Part shown: piece by piece, positions 1 through 7,019 of the stretch
How the letters are laid out: every line of letters starts with the position of its first letter
Position numbering within the stretch: the stretch's first letter is position 1
Assembly (NCBI GenBank): GCA_025924495.1
Contig: JAICIG010000106.1
Span: forward strand, 1 to 19,326
Source of the DNA: Pirellulales bacterium
GTDB lineage: Bacteria > Planctomycetota > Planctomycetia > Pirellulales > JAICIG01
Direction: 5' to 3'
DNA: 19,326 bases
Notes under the pieces: model-generated
What the model was told of the DNA's origin: nothing
The model's input: only the letters and a program-made list of their open reading frames with translations
The model's database searches: none
Translations under genes and position numbers: made by a program

Positions 1-1494
1 ATTGCCCGGCTGGGGACCTTGGCGTTTTGGTGGCTGCTGCTGTTCTATGGCTGGCTGGCAGCGCGGCAATTGGCTGGTCCCTGGGCCGGTCGGCTGGCGG
101 TTGCCTTGCTGGCGAGCGAACCGAACCTGCTGGCTCATGCCAGCCTCGCGACGACCGACATCGCGCTCAGCGCGTGCTTGCTGGTTGCATGCTTCCATTT
201 TCGTAACGGTCGTGAGCTGAGCTGGCGCTGGCGAGTGGGCCTGCCCGGCCTCTTGTATGGCGTGGCATTGCTGGCAAAAGCCTCGGCGCTAGTGTTTGGT
301 CCGCTTTGCATGACGGTTATCGAACTCGACCGTTTGGCGCGCAGCGGAGCGCTCCAGCGAGCGATTGCCGAAGCCAGAACGGGCGCCGGCACGGTTCGCC
401 AGGCAGCTTCACTATTTCGCGGCTTGCGTGAGCTCTCGCTTTCGTTTCGTCGCGACCTGTGGCAAATCATGGCGATTGGATTTGTCGTCATGATGGTCTA
501 TTGCGGCAGCGACTGGAAACCTGAGCCGTCCTTCGTCGCTTGGGCGGAGAAGCTGCCCGAAGGCGGATTGCGCAGCTCCATGACTTGGCTCTCTGAGCAC
601 TTGTGCATTTTCACCAACGGCGCCGAAGGGATTGTGCGGCAGATCAAGCACAATATGAAAGGTCATCACGGCGCGTATCTGCTCGGCGAGGCGCACCCGA
701 GGGCCGTCTGGTATTACTTTCCGCTGGCTCTTTCCATCAAACTCACCTTGCCGTTATTGCTGGCGGCCGTCGCGTTGATCTTAGCGCTGCGATGCCAAGC
801 GCTGAACTGGGTCTGTCTGGCGGCGATCGCACTGCTGGCGTTCAGCGTCACTTGCCGGGTGCAAATTGGCATTCGTCTCTTGCTGCCGCTGATTGTGATG
901 TTGGTGGTCGGCCTTGCCGCGGCGGCGGCAACGGGCGCTGTTGGCGCGACGAACGTTTGGCGGCGGCGCCTTGCGATTGGCGGGCCGGCAGCGGTCGCAG
1001 CCTGGGCGATTGTCATTGCCGCCAGCGTCTGGCCGCACGGACTCTGCTATACGAACGAATTGTGGGGCGGCATCAGCCAAGGTTACCTGCGGCTCAGCGA
1101 TTCCAACTACGATTGGGGGCAGGGGCTGAAGGAGTTGAAACGCTGGCAACGCGAACAAGGCTTAGCCCATCTCGACGTCTGGTACTTTGGCGCCGATCCG
1201 ACAGTTGGCGCGGCGCCCTTGCGCAGCCTGCCGTTGCACGTGCTGCCGCTGAACCAGCCGCAAGAAGTTCCGGCTTACGTGCAGGGCGGGTACGTCGCGG
1301 TCGGGGCGACTCTACTCTATGGCACCACGACCCTTCAGCCGCCTCACCAAAAGGCGGTGGAATTCTTCCGTAGTCGGGAGCCGATTGCCCGAACCACGAC
1401 CTTTTTGATCTTCGAGGTGGGCGATAAGTCGGTGGCGGCGTCTCCTGGGGGGCCGATCGAGCGTCAGGCGTCCCGTCTCAGGAGCCGCCCCTGA
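1..1494 (+). CDS. GT-C membrane glycosyltransferase, PMT/GT39-like (5' partial)
   Basis: The reading frame is open from base 1, so the N-terminus lies outside the window; a TTG at base 19 is not a convincing start. The visible 497 codons encode a polytopic membrane protein. Near bases 118-165 is the NLLAHASLATTDIALSACLL region, which matches the 'H..l.tTD....l' loop of dolichyl-phosphate-mannose-protein mannosyltransferase (PMT_2/GT39) families. The C-terminal region contains SNYDWGQGLKELKRWQ, a pattern seen in the soluble tail of many planctomycete and other bacterial family members. Proteins of this type transfer a sugar from a polyprenyl-phosphate donor on the extracytoplasmic face of the membrane. 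The first periplasmic loop with the catalytic Asp/Glu is expected upstream and is not seen here. Its stop overlaps the next start by one base (TGATG), which suggests co-transcription and translational coupling. The family is fairly sure; donor and acceptor are unknown. Confidence 0.82.
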   Translation: MARLGTLAFWWLLLFYGWLAARQLAGPWAGRLAVALLASEPNLLAHASLATTDIALSACLLVACFHFRNGRELSWRWRVGLPGLLYGVALLAKASALVFGPLCMTVIELDRLARSGALQRAIAEARTGAGTVRQAASLFRGLRELSLSFRRDLWQIMAIGFVVMMVYCGSDWKPEPSFVAWAEKLPEGGLRSSMTWLSEHLCIFTNGAEGIVRQIKHNMKGHHGAYLLGEAHPRAVWYYFPLALSIKLTLPLLLAAVALILALRCQALNWVCLAAIALLAFSVTCRVQIGIRLLLPLIVMLVVGLAAAAATGAVGATNVWRRRLAIGGPAAVAAWAIVIAASVWPHGLCYTNELWGGISQGYLRLSDSNYDWGQGLKELKRWQREQGLAHLDVWYFGADPTVGAAPLRSLPLHVLPLNQPQEVPAYVQGGYVAVGATLLYGTTTLQPPHQKAVEFFRSREPIARTTTFLIFEVGDKSVAASPGGPIERQASRLRSRP

Positions 1495-2846
1495 TGAAAT
1501 TGGCAAGCGCCGATTGGACCCGCTGGTTCGCCGAGCGGCATCGTTTTTTTCAGCGGCTTGTCATTGCACTGAGCATCGTCGTGTTCATGGTGCAGTGGGT
1601 CCGCGCGGCGAGCAAACTCGACGACGGCGACTTCTTCCTGCATTGGAAATTCGCCTCGCGTTTCGTGGCGCAAGAGCTGCTCTATGCCGACGGGTTGCAT
1701 GTTCCCTATCCGCCTTTTTGGGCGATGGCCTGGTCGCCGATCGCCGCGTTCTCGCTGGCTGCCGCCAAGATCGTCGTTTATCCGTTGAGCTTGATCGCCC
1801 TGAGTGCGCTATTGTACGTGCTCGATCGATTGACTCGCCGTGAGTTGCCTCTCGATCGCCCGCGGCGATTCTGGGCGACAACGTTAGCGCTCGCTTTAAT
1901 CGTCCGTTTCCTGGTGCGCGAATTGCCGGAATGCGGTCCCAATTTGCTGATCTTGGCCCTGGCCTGGCTGGCCGTGTACCTTTGGACCCGACACAGAGAT
2001 GCACTGGGCGGCGTCTGTCTGGGGCTGGCGATCGCCATGAAGTGCACGCCAGGGCTGTTCCTGCTCTATTTCGCCTGGAAGCGGCAGTGGAAAATGGCTG
2101 CCAGTACGATCGCAGCCGCAGGTTTATTTACGTTGGCGCCGGCGCTATGGCAGGGGCCGGCCTCCTACGCGCAACACGTGCAAATCTGGCTAACGCACGT
2201 GCGGCTGAGCGCCAGCCAGAGCGATCCGACGCGCGGCGTTCTGGGAGAAGAGGAGTTGAAGAACCTCTCGTTGCGCCCCGCCGTGGCCCGTTATTTGATG
2301 CGTTTGCCGGAGCAACATCTCAGCCGCGTGGATCATCCCGCCTATGTCGAGTTCCTCGATCTGGCGCCAGCTACGGCGGACCGAATTGTAAAGTTGACGC
2401 TCTTGGGGCTCGTGGCGGCCGCGGCCTGGATATTTCGCGGCCGCACTGAACGCCGCGACGACCTGGCAATCGTCTGGGAGTGTTCCGCCGTTTCGGTACT
2501 CATTCTGCTGCTCTCTCCCATCACTTGGGCCCAACACTGTGTTGCCTTGCTTCCGGCATTCTATCTCATGAGTCGAACGGCATTGGCTCAAGGCAAGTTG
2601 CCCGTCTGGATGAACGCGATCGTGGCGATTTACGCCGTCGTCAATGTGTTGCTCAACCGCGGATTGATCGGCAAGGAGCTGACGATGCTGTTGGCCAGCT
2701 ATCATTTGCCGACGATTTCCTTCTTAGCGGTGCTGGTCGTGATCGTTGCTTGTCGTCGTCGCACCATCGAACGACACGAATCCGCCGCCGCTAGCCCCAT
2801 TCGGCTGCCGCAGGTTTACACGAACCTTCAAAGCGAGGCCGCCTGA
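1494..2846 (+). CDS. GT87-like (DUF2029) membrane glycosyltransferase
   Basis: A 450-residue polytopic membrane protein of the GT-C fold, best matched to glycosyltransferase family 87 (DUF2029, which includes the mycobacterial mannosyltransferase PimE). The first periplasmic loop carries an acidic cluster, KLDDGDFFLHW (residues 41-51, probable catalytic Asp46), followed by VPYPPF (70-75), as in this family. Further on, LAIAMKCTPGLFLLYF (about 178-193) matches the family's 'a..iK.tP..f.l' signature, and RELPECGPN (142-150) corresponds to its conserved 'Q/E..g..N' loop. The product probably moves a sugar from a polyprenyl-phosphate donor onto a lipid or glycan outside the membrane. The ATG at 1494 overlaps the previous stop by one base, and the next gene starts one base after this stop, so the three genes look like one operon. 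Substrate is not inferable. Confidence 0.85.
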   Translation: MKLASADWTRWFAERHRFFQRLVIALSIVVFMVQWVRAASKLDDGDFFLHWKFASRFVAQELLYADGLHVPYPPFWAMAWSPIAAFSLAAAKIVVYPLSLIALSALLYVLDRLTRRELPLDRPRRFWATTLALALIVRFLVRELPECGPNLLILALAWLAVYLWTRHRDALGGVCLGLAIAMKCTPGLFLLYFAWKRQWKMAASTIAAAGLFTLAPALWQGPASYAQHVQIWLTHVRLSASQSDPTRGVLGEEELKNLSLRPAVARYLMRLPEQHLSRVDHPAYVEFLDLAPATADRIVKLTLLGLVAAAAWIFRGRTERRDDLAIVWECSAVSVLILLLSPITWAQHCVALLPAFYLMSRTALAQGKLPVWMNAIVAIYAVVNVLLNRGLIGKELTMLLASYHLPTISFLAVLVVIVACRRRTIERHESAAASPIRLPQVYTNLQSEAA

Positions 2847-2847
2847 G

Positions 2848-4341
2848 ATGAATGGCGCAGGAAGGCAAAGCCGCTGGGAACGTTGGTCGGTTTGGTTCGC
2901 GACGCGGCCTGGAACCTCGGCTCTGATCTGCTTTGGACTATTACTGCGTTGTTATCACTACTTGCGCGGCCCTTCGTTATGGCATGACGAGGCGGCTTTG
3001 GTCGTGAATGTCTTGAACAAGAGCTTTAGCGAGTTGCTCGGCCCGCTGTTTTTTTCGGAAGCGGCGCCGCCGCTGTTCTTGTGGCTCGAACGCGCCGCGG
3101 CGATCACGCTCGGCGACAGCTTGTACGTGCTGCGGCTGCCGGCGTTTTTGGCGAGCTGCGCATCATTGATCCTCATCGCCTATGTGGCCCGCCGCTGGCT
3201 GCCCGCCGCGGCAGCTTCGTGGGCAATATTGCTGTTCGCCTGCTCCGACAAGCTATTGTGGCATAGCTGCGAGGCCAAACAGTATACGCTGGAAGCGCTG
3301 ACCGCTCTGGTCATGGTGGCGCTGTACATCCGCAGTCAGGACTGGTTGCTTGAGCTTCATTTGCTGCTCTTTGCCTCGCTGGCGCCGCTGCTGATGTCCA
3401 TCGCTTACCCTGGCTGCTTTCTCTATGGGGCCCTGCTCGTGGCATTCTTGCCCGGAGTGTGGAAGTCGCGGCAGTTTTCCGTCTGGCTGTGTTACGTCGC
3501 CCTGGCGACTTGCGTGTTTGCAACATTTGGTTTGTTGTGGATCGGTCCGATGCACGCCCAGCGCGACGCGACGATCGTCGACTGTTGGGAAGGAATGCAG
3601 CAGTTTCCCGATTGGGGCCGGCCCTGGTCCGTGCCGGGATGGATGCTGCAAGCCAATCTCGATCTGGTCGGCTACTTCATCAGGCCGATCGGTCAAATTT
3701 GTTTGCCGCTGGCAGTTGTGGGAGCGTTCACGTTGTGGAGACGCCGGATGTTCGCCGAGCTCATATTGCTCGCGGCGCCGATCTTGCTGGCGGCTGGAGC
3801 ATCATGCTTCAAAGCGTATCCTTTCGGCGGCATCCGAGTGATGGCTTATGCCGGGCCGGCGATTGTGCTGTGTGTCGCCGCCGGTGCGGCCCCTTGTATC
3901 GCGTGGCTGCTTACGCGCCAGCGGATGGCCGCTTGGGTCGTGACGATCGTGTTGTTGTCGCCTGCGCTCTTTGCCGTTCGCCAGACAGTCGTGCCGTGGC
4001 CGCGGGCCGACTGCGCCGGGGCCGCCGCATTTGTGGAAACGCATCGTAAGGCGACCGATCAGGTCGTCGCCAATCATTGGGAATACCTGTATTACTTCCG
4101 AGGGCTCGGCGGAAGGTTTTCTCCGCTCGAACGATTCATGGCGCCGCGGCAAGGACGAGTCTGGTTTGTTACGACCGCCGGAACGCAAGCCGACCGCGAA
4201 TCGAGCGTGGCGACCAATTTTCCTCCCACCGCGTGGCGGGCGCTTGAGCGTGGGGAATTTGCACGCACGACGGTGGTGCTGGTCGAAACTCAGCCAAGCC
4301 TGACTGCCAGCGAGCCGCCGACGTCGATCCAACCGCGCTAA
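2848..4341 (+). CDS. GT-C membrane glycosyltransferase, PMT/GT39-like
   Basis: A 497-residue polytopic membrane protein of the dolichyl-phosphate-mannose-protein mannosyltransferase-like group. I take ATG 2848 as the start, one base after the previous gene's stop; the frame stays open upstream to a possible start at 2746, but that would overlap the previous gene by about 100 bases. The first extracytoplasmic loop has GPSLWHDEAALV (41-52) with the paired acidic residues Asp47-Glu48 expected to be catalytic. SEAAPPLFLWLER (70-82) matches the 'PPl.h.l' loop, and SCEAKQYTLE (140-149) is a family signature. The C-terminal region has a soluble globular portion (WPRADCAGAAAFVETHR and following), probably periplasmic. 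With its two upstream neighbours it forms a three-gene GT-C set, presumably for a cell-surface glycan, glycolipid or protein O-glycan. Acceptor unknown. The gene converges with the DUF1501 gene, 29 bases away. Confidence 0.85.
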   Translation: MNGAGRQSRWERWSVWFATRPGTSALICFGLLLRCYHYLRGPSLWHDEAALVVNVLNKSFSELLGPLFFSEAAPPLFLWLERAAAITLGDSLYVLRLPAFLASCASLILIAYVARRWLPAAAASWAILLFACSDKLLWHSCEAKQYTLEALTALVMVALYIRSQDWLLELHLLLFASLAPLLMSIAYPGCFLYGALLVAFLPGVWKSRQFSVWLCYVALATCVFATFGLLWIGPMHAQRDATIVDCWEGMQQFPDWGRPWSVPGWMLQANLDLVGYFIRPIGQICLPLAVVGAFTLWRRRMFAELILLAAPILLAAGASCFKAYPFGGIRVMAYAGPAIVLCVAAGAAPCIAWLLTRQRMAAWVVTIVLLSPALFAVRQTVVPWPRADCAGAAAFVETHRKATDQVVANHWEYLYYFRGLGGRFSPLERFMAPRQGRVWFVTTAGTQADRESSVATNFPPTAWRALERGEFARTTVVLVETQPSLTASEPPTSIQPR

Positions 4342-4370
4342 AGCCGATCGTCTAACGCGCAGCGCAAACG

Positions 4371-5729
4371 TCAGGCATAGAGCGGCGCGATGACTTCGCC
4401 GGCGTTGAGTTGATGCGGCCGGCCGAGGCGATCGATGATCTGACTGCCGGGATCGATGCCCAGAGCCGTATAAACGGTGGCGCCCAGATCGGCCGGATAC
4501 CAGCCGCGCGTGGCGGGATGCGCCGCCTGGGAGTCGCTGGCGCCAATGACTTGGCCGCCGCAGACGCCCGCCCCGGCAAATACCGCCGAAAAAACGCCAG
4601 ACCAGTGGTCGCGGCCCGCCGTGGCATTGATCTGCGGCGTGCGACCGAATTCGCCGACGACGACCACCAGCGTTTCGTCGATCAATCCGCGCTCGCTGAG
4701 ATCTTCGAACAGTGCGGCCAGACCCTGATCGAATGGAGGCAGTAAGCGGTCTTTGAGTTGTTTGAAGTTCTGCCCGTGCGTATCCCAGTTGTTCATCGTA
4801 CCCATATTGGCTTGCACGATCGGCATGCCGGCTTCGACCAGGCGTCGGGCGAGCAGCAGAGACTGTCCAAACGAATGGCGGCCATAGCGATCTCGCATCG
4901 CGGTCGGCTCGCGATCCAGATCAAAGGCCTGGCGGAATTGCGCGCCGGTGGTGAGCAGCGTGTAGGCGTCACGCATGCGGGCCGAGAGGTCGGCGGCAGA
5001 AGCCGACGTTTCCAAGTCGCGGCGTTGCTGATCGAGCGAATCGAGTAGTGCGCGGCGATCACGGACTCGATCGACCGTCAAGCCCGGCAGCAACTGCAAT
5101 TCGTCCAATTTGAAATCGGCCGCATTCGGATCGCGCGTCAGTTGCCACGGGTCGTACTTGCTTCCCAGGAATCCGCCGTTCTGTCCGGAGAAGCCATAAC
5201 CGTTGTGCAAGTAGGTTGGCAGCAAGACGCCCGAGGGCAACCCGTCGGCGCGAGGCCGCAGGTACTGGATCGCCGAAGCGTAGCTCGGCCAGTCGTTTCG
5301 ACTGGCCATGTGCGTTGCCCCCGCGGGGAGCTGATTGATTCCGGTGAGCACGAAGTGCGTGGCCTGCTCATGTCCCGGCAAGGCGTGAGTCATGCTGCGG
5401 ACCAAGGCGTACTTATCGGCAAGCTTCGCGAGTCGCGGCAAGTGTTCGCCAATCTGCATGCCGGGGACATTGGTGTCGATCGGTTGAAATTCTCCTCGCA
5501 CCTCGACCGGCGCCTGCGGCTTAAGATCCCACATGTCCTGGTGCGCCGGCGCCCCGGTGCAGAAGACGAGGATCACCGACTTTGCGCGAGCGGTCGCGGA
5601 GCGGACCTCGCCGCCTTGCGACAGGCGCGCCTGAAGAAGCTGCGGAAGCCCGACTCCCAAGAGTCCGGAAAAGCCAACCTGCAAGAATTCCTTGCGGCTC
5701 AGGTCGCGACGATGCGAATGGTCTGGCAT
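4371..5729 (-). CDS. DUF1501 family protein with Tat-like leader
   Basis: A 452-residue protein of the DUF1501 family, which is strongly expanded in Planctomycetes and related to the alkaline phosphatase/sulfatase superfamily. The N-terminus has SRKEFLQVGFSGLLGVGLP (residues 11-29), a twin-arginine-like leader with Arg-Lys in place of Arg-Arg, so export of a folded protein is likely. Family landmarks include LVRSMTHALPGHEQATHFVL, WDTHGQNFKQLKDRLLPPFD, TLVVVVGEFGRTPQIN and GRDHWSGVFSAVFAGAGV, and the C-terminal 'HP.TRGWYPADLGATVYTALG' block. The Asp and His residues in the WDTHG, EFGRTP and GRDHW motifs resemble the metal-binding set of the phosphatase superfamily, but no DUF1501 activity is firmly established. 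DUF1501 genes usually sit beside a DUF1549/DUF1553 (PSD1 cytochrome-like) gene; none is visible here. The ATG has no clear Shine-Dalgarno upstream. Confidence 0.93.
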   Translation of the reverse strand: MPDHSHRRDLSRKEFLQVGFSGLLGVGLPQLLQARLSQGGEVRSATARAKSVILVFCTGAPAHQDMWDLKPQAPVEVRGEFQPIDTNVPGMQIGEHLPRLAKLADKYALVRSMTHALPGHEQATHFVLTGINQLPAGATHMASRNDWPSYASAIQYLRPRADGLPSGVLLPTYLHNGYGFSGQNGGFLGSKYDPWQLTRDPNAADFKLDELQLLPGLTVDRVRDRRALLDSLDQQRRDLETSASAADLSARMRDAYTLLTTGAQFRQAFDLDREPTAMRDRYGRHSFGQSLLLARRLVEAGMPIVQANMGTMNNWDTHGQNFKQLKDRLLPPFDQGLAALFEDLSERGLIDETLVVVVGEFGRTPQINATAGRDHWSGVFSAVFAGAGVCGGQVIGASDSQAAHPATRGWYPADLGATVYTALGIDPGSQIIDRLGRPHQLNAGEVIAPLYA

Positions 5730-6135
5730 AGTGATTTCGACCGGGAGGCGGGTTTCATGCAGTCAGGCGAGGCTATCTAAGACCCGCCAGTCCTGAATAT
5801 TGGTGTCTTCAGTCGGTGGGACTTGCCGCACCGTCAGCATTTCCTAAGGCGGGGCGGAAACGGCAGGCCAACTCAGTATCCCCTTTAAGGCCGCGAAAGG
5901 CAATCTCGCCTCTCACCGCAATCGTCGAGCATCTGGGGACGTTCTTGACTGAAACTCCTCGCCCTTTCGCACATTTGCGCGCCCGGATGCAGACGGTACG
6001 CGAAGCAATGTCGCCTGCGAGCACCCGCAACTCCATCAACAACGCATCGGGTGAAAATTCGCCACAGAGCCGTTGCGACCGATTATGCTTGGTGTTGATT
6101 GTCAAATAGGTGGTCAAAGCAGGATCGATCGTGCG
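5730..6135. other. Divergent intergenic region, no convincing gene
   Basis: A 406-base gap between the divergently transcribed DUF1501 and hydrolase genes. Two short frames cross it (about 97 and 110 codons, one per strand), but neither has a recognisable domain or ribosome binding site, and they overlap one another. The region must hold the promoters of both flanking genes. I could not pick a convincing -35/-10 pair. A small inverted repeat, TTGATTGTCAA, lies about 35 bases before the hydrolase ATG. Confidence 0.5.
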
Positions 6136-6969
6136 ATGCAAGAAATCACCGGGGAGTTCAAATCATTCGACCATCTCAAGTTATTTGAGCGGACGTGGCT
6201 CCCTGACGAACCGGCCACAGGGACCGTCGTGGCGGTCCATGGTTACAGCGAGCACAGCGGTCGCCACTTGGATCTCGCGCGCCGGCTGGCTGGCGTTGGT
6301 TATGCCGTCCGCCTGTTCGATCTGCGAGGGCATGGGTTTTCTGAAGGACCCCGCGCCTTCGTGCGATCGTTTGGCGATTACCTCCGCGACCTGCAGCAAT
6401 TCGTCGAACGTATTCAAAATGAGGCGCCCGGGGCGCCATTGTTTCTGTTCGGGCACAGCATGGGCGGGCTCATTGCCGCCCAATGGGCGCTCGAGCACCA
6501 GTCGAAATTACGAGGCTTGATTCTCAGTGCGGCTGCCCTCAAGGTAAATGACCACATGCATCCGTTCTTACAACGGATATCCGGACTTGTCGCCGCGGTG
6601 GCGCCGCGGCTGCCGTCGATTCATCTCGACGAAACTGCAATCTCTCGTCGACCGGAAGCCGTCCAGGCTTACCGCGATGATCCGCTTGTTTATCACGGCG
6701 GGATGCCGGCTCGCACCGGCGCGGAATTGTTGCGCAGCACGCGCCAGATTGCGAGACGGTTTCCGGAGCTGACGCTGCCGCTCTTGATCATGCACGGATC
6801 GGAGGATCGTCTCACCGACCCGGAAGGAAGTCGACGATTGTATGAGATGTCGAGATCAACCGATAAAACGTTGCGGCTTTATCCGGGCTTATATCACGAA
6901 CTGTCGCAGGAACCCGAGCGCGAGCAGGTTATGACCGACCTCGTGGAGTGGTTGCAGGCGCACAGCTAA
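6136..6969 (+). CDS. Alpha/beta hydrolase, monoacylglycerol lipase/lysophospholipase-like
   Basis: A 277-residue alpha/beta hydrolase of the serine aminopeptidase S33/Hydrolase_4 group, closest in style to monoacylglycerol lipase and PldB-type lysophospholipase. VVAVHGYSEHSGRH (31-44) gives the HG oxyanion element, RLFDLRGHGFSEGPR (59-73) is the typical MGL signature, and LFGHSMGGLIAA (104-115) holds the nucleophile Ser108. Asp224 in HGSEDRLTD and His254 in YPGLYHELSQEP complete the triad. No signal peptide or membrane segment is seen, so it is probably cytoplasmic or membrane-peripheral and releases fatty acid from monoglycerides or lysolipids. I chose ATG 6136, with AGGA at 6121-6124 upstream; in-frame TTG 6073 and ATG 6085 would add a poorly conserved-looking extension. 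It converges with the VWA gene, 50 bases away. True substrate uncertain. Confidence 0.88.
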   Translation: MQEITGEFKSFDHLKLFERTWLPDEPATGTVVAVHGYSEHSGRHLDLARRLAGVGYAVRLFDLRGHGFSEGPRAFVRSFGDYLRDLQQFVERIQNEAPGAPLFLFGHSMGGLIAAQWALEHQSKLRGLILSAAALKVNDHMHPFLQRISGLVAAVAPRLPSIHLDETAISRRPEAVQAYRDDPLVYHGGMPARTGAELLRSTRQIARRFPELTLPLLIMHGSEDRLTDPEGSRRLYEMSRSTDKTLRLYPGLYHELSQEPEREQVMTDLVEWLQAHS

Positions 6970-7019
6970 CGCTTCTGGCGGGCGAACGCGGCAGCGGCGA
7001 ATATGCGGCAGAGAACGGG

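Noticed and set aside
603..1373. A 256-codon plus-strand frame inside the first glycosyltransferase gene
   Set aside because: It is an alternate frame of a clear GT-C gene, with an Arg-rich, domain-free translation.
5809..6141. Overlapping frames of about 97 and 110 codons in the gap before the hydrolase
   Set aside because: No domain, mutually overlapping on opposite strands, and without start-site support.
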